Assembly (NCBI RefSeq): GCF_006494375.1 | Contig: NZ_VHIZ01000056.1 | Span: 1-64,000 of the forward strand | From: Pantoea anthophila | Lineage (GTDB): Bacteria; Pseudomonadota; Gammaproteobacteria; Enterobacterales; Enterobacteriaceae | Length of the DNA: 64,000 nt | Reading direction: 5' to 3' | Shown here: piece by piece, positions 57,092-64,000 of the stretch | How positions within the stretch are numbered: the stretch's first letter is position 1 | Layout of the letters: each line of letters starts with the position of its first letter | The notes under the pieces: model-generated | What the model saw: the letters and a program-made list of their open reading frames with translations, nothing else | What the model was told of the DNA's origin: nothing | Database searches by the model: none | Program-made: the position numbers and the translations under genes

Positions 57092-57322
57092 ATGCCTTAC
57101 GCCAGCCGAAGCGATTTACCTGACAACGTTAAACACGTTCTGCCCGCCCACGCCCAGGATATCTATCAGCAGGCGTTCAACAGCGCCTGGGATCAGTATA
57201 AAGAGGCGGAAGATCGACGCGGCGATGATTCGCGGGAAGAGGTGGCACATAAAGTGGCCTGGTCCGCCGTCAAAAAAGAGTATGAAAAGGGCGATGACGA
57301 CAAGTGGCATCCGAAGCATTAA
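57092..57322 (+). CDS. chaB: ChaB family protein, putative cation-transport regulator
   Basis: The protein has 76 residues and a strong ribosome binding site. The ChaB fold is evident: MPYASRSDLPDNVKHVLPAHAQDIYQQAFNSAWDQYK begins the protein (residues 1-37), followed by a charged helix and VAHKVAWSAVKKEYEKGDD. ChaB was named as a regulator of ChaA, but its molecular function is not proven. A hairpin terminator follows the gene. Confidence 0.95.
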   Translation: MPYASRSDLPDNVKHVLPAHAQDIYQQAFNSAWDQYKEAEDRRGDDSREEVAHKVAWSAVKKEYEKGDDDKWHPKH

Positions 57323-57347
57323 TCCTGCTGCTTCTCCGCACCGCCTG

Positions 57348-57375
57348 AGGGCCGGCATCAGCTGGCCCTTTTTTT
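57348..57375 (+). terminator. Terminator of chaB
   Basis: AGGGCCGGC (57348-57356) pairs with GCTGGCCCT (57361-57369) with one G-T pair around ATCA, followed by a run of T. Confidence 0.88.
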
Positions 57376-57547
57376 CGTCTGCGCTATCAGGTTTATCTGG
57401 TTTTTTTTAAGCTGCGACCCGCCTCACGCTTGAAACCCCGCGCGAAAATAGATTAATGTCAATTTCATGACCGAAACGCCAGAAGCCTCTGGCGATCAGG
57501 TGACAGGAGCTGGTGCGCAGGACGCCGTTGATGTTGAGGAGGTCGCA

Positions 57548-58222
57548 TTGCTTACCCGGGAATTTCTGTTAAAAGCGGATTGTAAAACGTCGTTCGGGGA
57601 TATCGAAGAGACGCTGCTCTGGAGTTGCGAGCAGCGTGCGGCGTCGCTGGCCGCCACGCTGGCCTGCCGTCCCGATCACAGCCCGGTCTGGATTTTTGGC
57701 TATGGCTCCCTGATGTGGAACCCGATCTTTGAGGCGGATGAGGTCGCGTCCGGTTCGCTGGAAGGCTGGCATCGCGCGTTCTGTCTGCGACTGATTGCCG
57801 GTCGCGGCACCGCTTCCCATCCCGGGCGTATGCTGGCGCTGAAGCAGGGCGGCAGAACCAGCGGCCTGGCCTTTCGCCTGCCGGAAGCGCGCCTGCATGA
57901 AGAGCTGACGCTGCTGTGGAAGCGTGAGATGGTCACCGGCTGCTACCTGCCTACCTGGTGTGAGCTCCAGCTGGATGATGGCCGCAGCGTCACGGCGCTG
58001 ACCTTTATTATGGACCCGCGTCATCCTTTATATGAGTCGGACTCCTGTCCGGATGCGGTTGCGCCGTTAATTGCCGTGGCCAGCGGCCCGCTCGGCTCGA
58101 ATGCGCAGTATCTGTTTGCCCTGGAGGAGGAGCTGACCCGCCGCGGCATGGAGGAGGAGGGGCTGAGCCGACTGGCGCATCAGGTGCGGACATTACAGCA
58201 AGCCTGCCTGAAACAGGCCTGA
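57548..58222 (+). CDS. chaC: Glutathione-specific gamma-glutamylcyclotransferase ChaC
   Basis: The protein has 224 residues from a TTG at 57548. GAGGAGG lies 5 nt upstream (57536-57542), and MLTREFLLKADCKT aligns with the E. coli start. An in-frame ATG at 57467 would add 27 unrelated residues and has no ribosome binding site. The substrate-binding motif is VWIFGYGSLMWNP. Later blocks are RAFCLRLIAGRGTASHPGRM and the catalytic Glu region LLWKREMVTGCYLPTW. ChaC degrades glutathione to 5-oxoproline and Cys-Gly in the cytoplasm. It is separated from chaB by a terminator, so it probably has its own promoter. Confidence 0.9.
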   Translation: MLTREFLLKADCKTSFGDIEETLLWSCEQRAASLAATLACRPDHSPVWIFGYGSLMWNPIFEADEVASGSLEGWHRAFCLRLIAGRGTASHPGRMLALKQGGRTSGLAFRLPEARLHEELTLLWKREMVTGCYLPTWCELQLDDGRSVTALTFIMDPRHPLYESDSCPDAVAPLIAVASGPLGSNAQYLFALEEELTRRGMEEEGLSRLAHQVRTLQQACLKQA

Positions 58223-58243
58223 CACGCCGCTTTCCTTCTTAAC

Positions 58244-58280
58244 AGAGAAAGGGCGCATCCTCGTGCGCCCTTTCTCTTTT
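58244..58280. terminator. Bidirectional terminator between chaC and the T6SS cluster
   Basis: A 14-bp perfect stem, AGAGAAAGGGCGCA (58244-58257) with TGCGCCCTTTCTCT (58264-58277), encloses TCCTCG. T-rich sequence follows on the plus strand. On the minus strand it follows the ppkA end. Confidence 0.9.
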
Positions 58281-58300
58281 CTCCCACAAGCCCGCGAAAC

Positions 58301-59728
58301 TCAGTTACCCGGATTGATCAGCCAGGTGCCGGGCTTATCAATGGTCAGGGACTGAGAGTGGGTCACGCTGCCATTGTGAATATCGATTTTATACTGACCC
58401 GCCGCCAGGTTGAGCGCGGCAAAGCCACTGCTGCCGGGTTTGACCTCCACCGGCTGGCCGTTAAGCACCACGCTTTCGCCGCTCTCCAGCTTAAGGTAGA
58501 CGGTTGCCAGCGCGGCGGGAACGGCGGCCGCTGACGGCGCAGAGGCGGGCGCCTGCGTGATGACCGCTGAGGAGTCTGCCGCTTCCGGCGCGGCGCTGTG
58601 ACGGTTCGCCAGCCAGACGGCGGCCCCGGTCGCCAGCACAGCTACCGCAGCCAGTGCCAGCAGGGCGGGCGACAGCCGGCGCGCCGTGCGCGGCGTCACC
58701 GGTTCAGCCGACGCCGCGGCGTGATTCATGGCCATCACCACCGGCGGCGCGGCCTCGACCGGCTCCTCCACCCGCGCAGCAGGCGGTTCACCGGGAACCG
58801 GGAAGCTGTTGACCACGGCTTCCACATCGCTGACCGGCAGATCAATCAGCGCCGCAAAGGCATCAATCGTCTGCGGGCGATCGCCCGGCTTCATCGCCAG
58901 CGCGCAGTCAATCGCATGGAGCAGCGGCAGCGAGTAGCCCTCCGGCTGACGTTCCACCAGCGGCTGATAGTTATCTTCAATACAGCGCACCACGCTGACC
59001 GGCGGCGGATTATGGGTAATCAGGCTGTGCAGCACCGCGCCCAGTGCGTAGATGTCGGTCCAGGGGCCCTGTTCAACTTCCCCCTCTTCGCTGTACTGCT
59101 CAATCGGCGCAAAGCCGGGTTTGAGCATGATTTCCGTTTCATCAGAGAGGTTGCCAATCTCTTTGCGCGCCGAGCCGAAATCGAGCAGCACCGGCAGCTG
59201 ATTCTCCTGAATCTGGATATTGTCGAGCGAGATATCGCGATGCAGATAGCCCGCCTGATGAATGGTGCTGATCGCCCCCAGCAGCGGAGGCAGCAGGCGG
59301 CGTATCCAGGCTTCAGAGATCGACTCCGGGCTGGTGAGCTGCCACTCCTTCAGGGTCATGCCGCTGTAATAGAGCGTGCCCATATAGGCCGTGCCGTTCT
59401 GCTCCCAGAAGCGCAGCACGTGCAGCAGGCCCGGATGGTTAAAGCGGGCCAGCAGGCGCGCTTCCTGAATAAAGCTGTTCAGACCGGCATTAAAGAGCTT
59501 CTGAAAACGCTCACCGCGCAATTCCAGGGTGAGATCCGCAGCACGGACGGCCAGCGACACCGGCATATACTCTTTAATGGCGATGGTGCGTTCAAGCTGA
59601 TGATCCCAGGCGCGATAGACGATGCCGAAGCCGCCGCCGCCAATCACTTCCTTGATCTCAAACTCGTTAAAACGGTATCCGTCAGGCAGGGCATTCGGAA
59701 TGGTTTTCGGATTTTCATTTGCCGACAT
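58301..59728 (-). CDS. T6SS serine/threonine protein kinase (PpkA-like, without VWA domain)
   Basis: The protein has 475 residues from the ATG at 59728 (AGAGAG upstream), while a GTG at 59746 extends the frame. The kinase domain (about 20-290) has GGGGFGIVYRAWD, the ATP Lys in IAIKEY, HRDISLDNIQI as catalytic loop (Ser where most kinases have Lys) and LLDFGSAR. One membrane helix (about 357-378) is followed by a small PEGA-like periplasmic domain (about 410-470). It is homologous to the T6SS kinase PpkA, whose phosphorylation of an FHA protein starts secretion, but the long VWA periplasmic domain of the Pseudomonas protein is absent. pppA and the FHA gene lie upstream in the same operon. Confidence 0.85.
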   Translation of the reverse strand: MSANENPKTIPNALPDGYRFNEFEIKEVIGGGGFGIVYRAWDHQLERTIAIKEYMPVSLAVRAADLTLELRGERFQKLFNAGLNSFIQEARLLARFNHPGLLHVLRFWEQNGTAYMGTLYYSGMTLKEWQLTSPESISEAWIRRLLPPLLGAISTIHQAGYLHRDISLDNIQIQENQLPVLLDFGSARKEIGNLSDETEIMLKPGFAPIEQYSEEGEVEQGPWTDIYALGAVLHSLITHNPPPVSVVRCIEDNYQPLVERQPEGYSLPLLHAIDCALAMKPGDRPQTIDAFAALIDLPVSDVEAVVNSFPVPGEPPAARVEEPVEAAPPVVMAMNHAAASAEPVTPRTARRLSPALLALAAVAVLATGAAVWLANRHSAAPEAADSSAVITQAPASAPSAAAVPAALATVYLKLESGESVVLNGQPVEVKPGSSGFAALNLAAGQYKIDIHNGSVTHSQSLTIDKPGTWLINPGN

Positions 59729-59772
59729 AGTGAACTCTCTGTACACGGCCTGCTCGCCAGGCTGCGCGGTAA

Positions 59773-60726
59773 TTAATTGATGTTACGCCAGGCACCAATG
59801 GCAGGATCAACCAGATCCGCGTGCAGGGTGTCGATGAGTAACACATTCACTTTTTGCTGTGGCATGAAATAGGGCGCCCACTGGCTGCGCAAGGTATCGA
59901 CCCGCGATTTCACAGCGTCAGCACTCTGCTGCGCAGCATTCTTATCCATTTTGATTAACAGGGCCCCGTTGAAGCGCCAGACGTGATGCTGGTCATCAAA
60001 GGGCAGCACCAGCCAGCTCTCTGCGGCATCCGCCCGGGTCACGATCATGCGCTGATTATTGGCGGCAATCACTTCCAGCCGGCTGTCCGGGATCGTCAGA
60101 TTGGCGATGGGATAGCCCTGATAGAAGGTGACGGAGACCGGCGTCTTCTGATCCGGTGTAACCAGCGTCATCTCACTTTTGCCTTCTGCCCAGCCATCCG
60201 GCGAGCACTGCTGCTTGCTGACGTCCGGGATGAACAGGGTGTGAGCATGTTCATCCCAGGCGGTACGAAAATGACAGCCGCTGGGCAGATCAAAGTGTTG
60301 CAGCGGCGTGCTGTCAGCCGGCCGCGACAGGTCCAGCGGCGCGGCGTTGCTCTCACTGGCGCTGGCGGTGGCATCAGCCATCACGATAGGCCGCCAGTTC
60401 TGCAGCTTGCTGGCGCTGCCGCTGGCCAGCACGCTTCCCTCTTTACTGGTCATCTGCCAGGGCAGCACATCCAGCAGGCCGCACTGGTTGGCGAGCAGGG
60501 TGCCGACGCGCGGCAAAAAGGTGGTCAGCACCGCCGAATCCTTACTCTTGCCAGAGACGATGCGTAGCGGCAGCGTCTCTTTACACCAGTCGTCAGGCGC
60601 TTTGCTGACCACATCATCGATATAAACCTCCAGCTCCAGGCTGGGGGAGTAAACCACACGATAATTTTCAGCCTGGGCGTGAAAGGCAATCAGCAGAGTG
60701 ATGATGCCGGGCAACCACAGTTTCAT
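59773..60726 (-). CDS. Periplasmic T6SS-associated protein of unknown function
   Basis: The protein has 317 residues from the ATG at 60726, preceded by AAGGAT. A signal peptide covers about residues 1-20 (KLWLPGIITLLIAFHAQAEN). The mature protein has no membrane segment and four Cys that may pair (DWCKETLP, NQCGLL, GCHFRT, QQCSPDG). It is encoded between the phosphatase and the kinase genes of the T6SS threonine-phosphorylation pathway. This suggests a periplasmic partner of the kinase, playing the part TagR plays elsewhere, but its sequence is not FGE-like. I do not recognise the family. Confidence 0.7.
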   Translation of the reverse strand: MKLWLPGIITLLIAFHAQAENYRVVYSPSLELEVYIDDVVSKAPDDWCKETLPLRIVSGKSKDSAVLTTFLPRVGTLLANQCGLLDVLPWQMTSKEGSVLASGSASKLQNWRPIVMADATASASESNAAPLDLSRPADSTPLQHFDLPSGCHFRTAWDEHAHTLFIPDVSKQQCSPDGWAEGKSEMTLVTPDQKTPVSVTFYQGYPIANLTIPDSRLEVIAANNQRMIVTRADAAESWLVLPFDDQHHVWRFNGALLIKMDKNAAQQSADAVKSRVDTLRSQWAPYFMPQQKVNVLLIDTLHADLVDPAIGAWRNIN

Positions 60727-60740
60727 AAGGATCCTTGGAA

Positions 60741-61517
60741 TCAAAAACGAGGCGGCAGAAAGCGCGCCGAATCAGCCAGTGAATAGAGCAGCGTGGCCTC
60801 TTCCGGCTCACCAATCCAGACCGCCAGTGCGCTGAGATTATCTTTTTTAACGTTGCGGCTGACCGCCTGCTCCATCAGCGCCAGCCACTCTTCGCAGGCA
60901 TTCACCATGCGCAGCGCCTGTTCCATTTCGCCGGTGGTCAGATTCAGCCAGAAGCCGTCGGTACAGACCAGAAAGGCGTCACCATCCTCCAGCGCCATCT
61001 CCTGTGAAAAGCTCACTAAGCGAGGCGGCTCAGCGCCGAGCGCATTATAAAGTAAATTACTGTTAATGCCGGTATTTTCATAGCCTGCTTCTTTCAGCTG
61101 CTGCGCCAGACTGTGGTCACGGGTCACCTCGTTGAGCACCCCCCGGCGGAAGTGGTAAACCCGGCTGTCACCCGCATGGGCCCACCATGCACGCTGTTTT
61201 TTACGGTCAATAAACAGGGCCGCCAGCGTGGTGCTCATGCGTGAAAATTTCGGATTTTTACCCTGTGCCTCATGCAGCGCCAGACGGCACTGCTCAATCG
61301 CCTGATGGGTGATTTCCGGGGTAAAGGCGTCGTACGCCTGCAACTGACTCAGCAGGGTGTCGCGCACCAGCTGAGCCGCCATCTCGCCGCCCGGCAGACC
61401 GGCGACGCCATCGCACACCACAAAACAGGCTTTATGGTCATCGAGTTCAGCGCCGGTGCGATCCTGATTCTCATCGCGGAGTCCCTGCTGGCAGCGACTG
61501 GCAAACACAATCTTCAT
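60741..61517 (-). CDS. pppA: T6SS PP2C-family protein phosphatase (PppA)
   Basis: The protein has 258 residues. The PP2C metal-binding motifs are present: RDENQDR near residue 15, VVCDGVAGLPGGE near residue 34, WWAHAGDSRVYHFR, VTRDHSLAQQL and LVCTDGFW. In the T6SS, PppA removes phosphate from the FHA protein and reverses PpkA activation. The ATG overlaps the stop codon of the FHA gene by 4 bp, and the kinase lies two genes downstream. Confidence 0.9.
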   Translation of the reverse strand: MKIVFASRCQQGLRDENQDRTGAELDDHKACFVVCDGVAGLPGGEMAAQLVRDTLLSQLQAYDAFTPEITHQAIEQCRLALHEAQGKNPKFSRMSTTLAALFIDRKKQRAWWAHAGDSRVYHFRRGVLNEVTRDHSLAQQLKEAGYENTGINSNLLYNALGAEPPRLVSFSQEMALEDGDAFLVCTDGFWLNLTTGEMEQALRMVNACEEWLALMEQAVSRNVKKDNLSALAVWIGEPEEATLLYSLADSARFLPPRF

Positions 61518-62650
61518 GCTTCATCTACCCGCGTCTGAGAATCCTTATACTGGTTAACTTCCATGTCATAAGCATGAAGAAACGCTTCGCCAAACAGCGT
61601 ATGGAAATCATCCTCGATCTCCCCGGCGGTACGCTGATAGTTACGGGTAAAGTAGTCCCACAGCGCCGCTTTCTTCACAGTGGAGAAGGGCAGTTTAGAG
61701 ACCACGCCGTCGGCGCGCGCCTGCTCCTCCAGCCGCTGCGGATTAAAGGATTGCAGCATCGCGGCGATGATGGCGCGGATGCCGGCAATCATGCCCAGCT
61801 GGTGAGCCTGCAGATCGACCAGCGCATCGCGCACCGCCTGTTCCGGCGGCATAAAGCCCGGCATCTGGCTCTGATACATCTGCATCAGCACGGTCTTCCC
61901 GGAGGGCAGGATCTTAAACGGGTTGTTGGCCTCGTTGAGGATCATCGTCATGTCTGCCTTCACGCCGCGCTTGAGAATGGAGCGCGAGGAGAGCAGCGCG
62001 ACCGTGCCCTGCGAGAAGAGGCTCAGCATCCGGCCCGTAATCCGCATCTGCTCTTCATCAATCGGCGTGGCGTGCCCGTTGCTCAGCCCCATACCGTCCA
62101 GCAGCGCGGCGATGAGCCGATCCTGATCCACCGGCTGGGCTGTCAGCGTGCGGCGTGGCTCACTCGCCTGCGGGTCGATGGCCAGCCGCGCATCGCTGTG
62201 GCGTTCGTGGCGGGCGGGCGCCGCCTCGCTGACCAGCAGCCGCGCCTCAATGTCGTGATGTTCGTGAATGCCGAGCGGATTGGCGGGCTGTGCACTGTCA
62301 CCGGCAAACAGCGCCAGCGGATCGCTCTGGGCGGCGTGGCAGGCAGGGTCGCGCACTTCCAGCGCATAGTCGCCGATCCGCAGCGCATCGCCATGTTTCA
62401 GCAGCACCTGCATGCCGCGTCCCAGGGTAATGCCGTTGTGCTCTACTGGCGTCACGCTGCCCTGATTGGTCAGGCGACACTCGCCCTCCTGCGACAGATG
62501 AACCAGCGCCTGCAGACGCGAAATGGCGCGCGTCTCATCGGGCAGCACCAGATCATTATCCTGACTGCGGCCAATGGTGCCGCCAGGCGGCTGAAACGCG
62601 ACGCTTTTGACCGGAACATCCGTAGTGCACTGCACAATGGTAAATTGCAT
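61514..62650 (-). CDS. tagH: T6SS FHA-domain protein (TagH/Fha)
   Basis: The protein has 378 residues. The N-terminal FHA domain (about 1-100) includes GGTIGRSQDNDLVLPDE and the phosphopeptide-binding SRLQALVHL. The variable middle is rich in Ala, His and Glu. The C-terminal TagH domain (about 200-370) contains SRSILKRGVKADMTMILNEANNPFKILPSG and HAYDMEVNQY. The protein is the target of the PpkA kinase and promotes assembly of the T6SS apparatus. It is followed directly by pppA (4-bp overlap). Confidence 0.92.
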   Translation of the reverse strand: MQFTIVQCTTDVPVKSVAFQPPGGTIGRSQDNDLVLPDETRAISRLQALVHLSQEGECRLTNQGSVTPVEHNGITLGRGMQVLLKHGDALRIGDYALEVRDPACHAAQSDPLALFAGDSAQPANPLGIHEHHDIEARLLVSEAAPARHERHSDARLAIDPQASEPRRTLTAQPVDQDRLIAALLDGMGLSNGHATPIDEEQMRITGRMLSLFSQGTVALLSSRSILKRGVKADMTMILNEANNPFKILPSGKTVLMQMYQSQMPGFMPPEQAVRDALVDLQAHQLGMIAGIRAIIAAMLQSFNPQRLEEQARADGVVSKLPFSTVKKAALWDYFTRNYQRTAGEIEDDFHTLFGEAFLHAYDMEVNQYKDSQTRVDEA

Positions 62651-62686
62651 GAGTTATCCCAGATTAAACGGCAAACGCATCCGGCC

Positions 62687-63385
62687 TCATTCGAACATCG
62701 GCGGATAGAGGCCATTACGTCCCGGCTGTGAACCTGCCGCCGGGTTGAACAGTAACGAAAACAGTTGCGCGGTGAGGTTGCCGCTATGCTTGTGGGTCGC
62801 ATGCACAAACCCGTCACTGCGATTACTCCACCAGTAGCTCATATGCTGCTGCGGGTCGAAGCGTTCCGCCACTTCACGCCAGCTCAGCGTGCAGGGCAGG
62901 TCCTGAAAACCGATCACATCCATGATTTCAGACGGCTTGCGGGCGGGCACCAGTAGCGGGGGCAGCGCCTGAATCGCCTGCTCCAGCTGCTCGCCGTTCA
63001 GCGGCGTCTGTACCGCCCGTAACAGCGTGGCGCCCAGATCCTGAAACCAGTCACCGGAGATCCTCAGCTGCGCCGGATGCCACTGCGCCAGCGGAAAACT
63101 GTGCAGGGCCAGCAGCGGCCAGGCGCGTCCGACGCGGTCACAGGAGGGCAGCAGGCAGCCCATCTGTATCTGTGGCCGGGTGGCCGTCACCGGCAGAACA
63201 AAGTTCCACACCGGCGCGTGGAGAAAATTCGCGCTGATCGCATACGCCTGCTGATGCCAGTGCATCAGTCCCTGCTGAAACCAGTGATTCCAGGGACTAA
63301 TCTGCTGTTCGCTCAGTCGATGGTGCAGAAAGTCACCGGTCGACGGCAGCTTGCCATACCAGCCGGGGGCCGTGTAAGCAGCCAT
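62687..63385 (-). CDS. tagF: T6SS-associated protein TagF
   Basis: The protein has 232 residues from the ATG at 63385, which has GGTGAGG upstream, while longer frames run into the TssM coding sequence. The N-terminus has the TagF (DUF2094) signature GWYGKLPSTGDFLHHRLS. GCLLPSCDRVGRAWPL and SYWWSNRSDGFVHATHKHSG follow. TagF is a repressor of the T6SS through the FHA protein. It overlaps the end of the upstream TssM-like gene region by having its ribosome binding site there. Confidence 0.9.
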   Translation of the reverse strand: MAAYTAPGWYGKLPSTGDFLHHRLSEQQISPWNHWFQQGLMHWHQQAYAISANFLHAPVWNFVLPVTATRPQIQMGCLLPSCDRVGRAWPLLALHSFPLAQWHPAQLRISGDWFQDLGATLLRAVQTPLNGEQLEQAIQALPPLLVPARKPSEIMDVIGFQDLPCTLSWREVAERFDPQQHMSYWWSNRSDGFVHATHKHSGNLTAQLFSLLFNPAAGSQPGRNGLYPPMFE

Positions 63386-63398
63386 GTTTACCTCACCA

Positions 63399-64000
63399 TT
63401 ACTCGCTATGCGAGGAAAATTGCGGGGCAGCGTGCCGGGGCGTCGCCGCCAGCACCGGGCCCGACTGGCCCGCAATGTTCAGATTTTCCGCCAGTTTACG
63501 CATCATCAGGGCGTTGTCGCGGGCATAAGGCGACGACTGAATCTGCTGATCCAGCAGCTGGCTCAGGTGCCAGTCGAGCTGCTGAAGGTCGCGGGCGCTG
63601 ACCGAATCGGGCAGCGAGCGCTGTAAGTTCTGCAGCAGCCAGGCCCGTAAAAATTCGCCATCATAATTACGCGGCTGATAGAGCATCTGATAAGCGCGCA
63701 GCGCATTGCGGCTGTAGGCGTTATCATCACCCGGATCGTTGCGCAGGATATTGGTGATCTGCTGGGCCACGCGCGGCAGCAGCAGCGACTTGAGCGCATT
63801 CTGATACAGCACCCAGGCCGCATCGCTCACCTGACTCCCGCGATATAAGCCCGCCCGCATAGTAAGCGGTGGATTATCGAGAGAAAAACGCGGCGAGAGC
63901 GGCAGCTTCACCAGGTTATTCAGAAAGGGTAGCAGATCAAAAATATTATCTGCAGGCTGATGAATGACCTGCTGACTCTGCGACCGGATGGCCGGCACCC
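63399..64000 (-). CDS. TssM (IcmF)-like T6SS protein, C-terminal part (cut by window edge)
   Basis: About 200 residues are visible. They match the IcmF-related periplasmic region of TssM: DLLPFLNNLVKLPL, RAGLYRGSQVSDAAWVLYQNALKSLLLPRV, ALRAYQMLYQP, LRAWLLQNLQRSLPD and WHLSQLLDQQIQSSPYARDNALMMRKLAENL. TssM normally continues for a few hundred further residues to a C-terminal domain that touches the outer-membrane TssJ. Here the frame stops after a short Pro/His/Ser-rich tail. Either the protein is naturally short, the rest is encoded elsewhere, or the gene is truncated. The stop lies 14 bp before the tagF start. Confidence 0.65.
   Translation of the reverse strand, partial: VPAIRSQSQQVIHQPADNIFDLLPFLNNLVKLPLSPRFSLDNPPLTMRAGLYRGSQVSDAAWVLYQNALKSLLLPRVAQQITNILRNDPGDDNAYSRNALRAYQMLYQPRNYDGEFLRAWLLQNLQRSLPDSVSARDLQQLDWHLSQLLDQQIQSSPYARDNALMMRKLAENLNIAGQSGPVLAATPRHAAPQFSSHSE

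Noticed and set aside
58598-59776. Plus-strand frame antisense to the kinase gene
   Set aside because: Arg/Gln/His-rich translation typical of the reverse complement of a GC-rich gene. The minus-strand kinase motifs are unambiguous.
61574-62731. Plus-strand frame antisense to tagH
   Set aside because: Same type of GC-rich shadow. tagH has a clear FHA domain.

Overview
The window comes from a member of Enterobacterales, most likely Erwiniaceae (Pantoea or a close relative). The main evidence is the core block ychF-pth / ychH / prs-ispE-lolB / hemA-prfA-prmC-sirB2-sirB1-kdsA / chaA / chaB-chaC, which keeps the order known from E. coli. The block sits among GC-rich accessory islands and a few AT-rich stretches. 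No tRNA, rRNA, CRISPR array, IS element or integrase was seen. The assignment rests on gene order and protein similarity read by eye.

Layout. (1) 1-8206: a T6SS effector island. It holds a secreted protein cut by the window edge, an EagR-type chaperone, a PAAR-Rhs effector with a polymorphic C-terminal toxin, and its presumed immunity gene. An AT-rich gap with eight copies of GATGCGGT follows, then a second probable effector/immunity pair (glycine-zipper protein plus a four-helix membrane protein). (2) 8590-18850: a catabolic operon for D-amino-acid-containing peptides: DgcN, DgcA, a GsiABCD-like ABC importer, a DmpA-type aminopeptidase and a DppA-type D-aminopeptidase, followed by a LysR regulator. 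(3) 18911-24166: a nitrogen-scavenging operon with an NCS1 transporter, a double-nitrilase protein, an AmiC-like ligand sensor and an AmiR-like ANTAR antiterminator. It is preceded by a sigma-54 promoter (GG-N10-GC), a hairpin with an ANTAR-type hexaloop (ACCGTA), and an intrinsic terminator directly in front of the first gene. This reads as a complete self-regulated attenuation circuit.

(4) 24419-40804: an eleven-gene minus-strand operon. It starts with two lipoproteins, then a membrane-anchored TerD-domain protein, SrfA, SrfB (actin/Hsp70-like ATPase), SrfC (large P-loop GTPase-like protein), a membrane protein, a periplasmic VWA protein, an FtsX/LolC-type ABC transporter and a formylglycine-generating-enzyme-like protein. 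The last part has the same composition as the TagQRST/PpkA-VWA signalling module of some T6SSs, but no kinase is present. This is the best candidate in the window for an incompletely described system. (5) 40805-43785: an AT-rich, gene-poor stretch with one DUF805 gene and a striking 12-bp inverted repeat. (6) 43786-58222: the conserved core block, with a GGEEF diguanylate cyclase where E. coli has dauA. (7) 58301-64000: the edge of a T6SS cluster carrying its threonine-phosphorylation arm (PpkA kinase, PppA phosphatase, FHA protein TagH), TagF and the end of a TssM-like protein.
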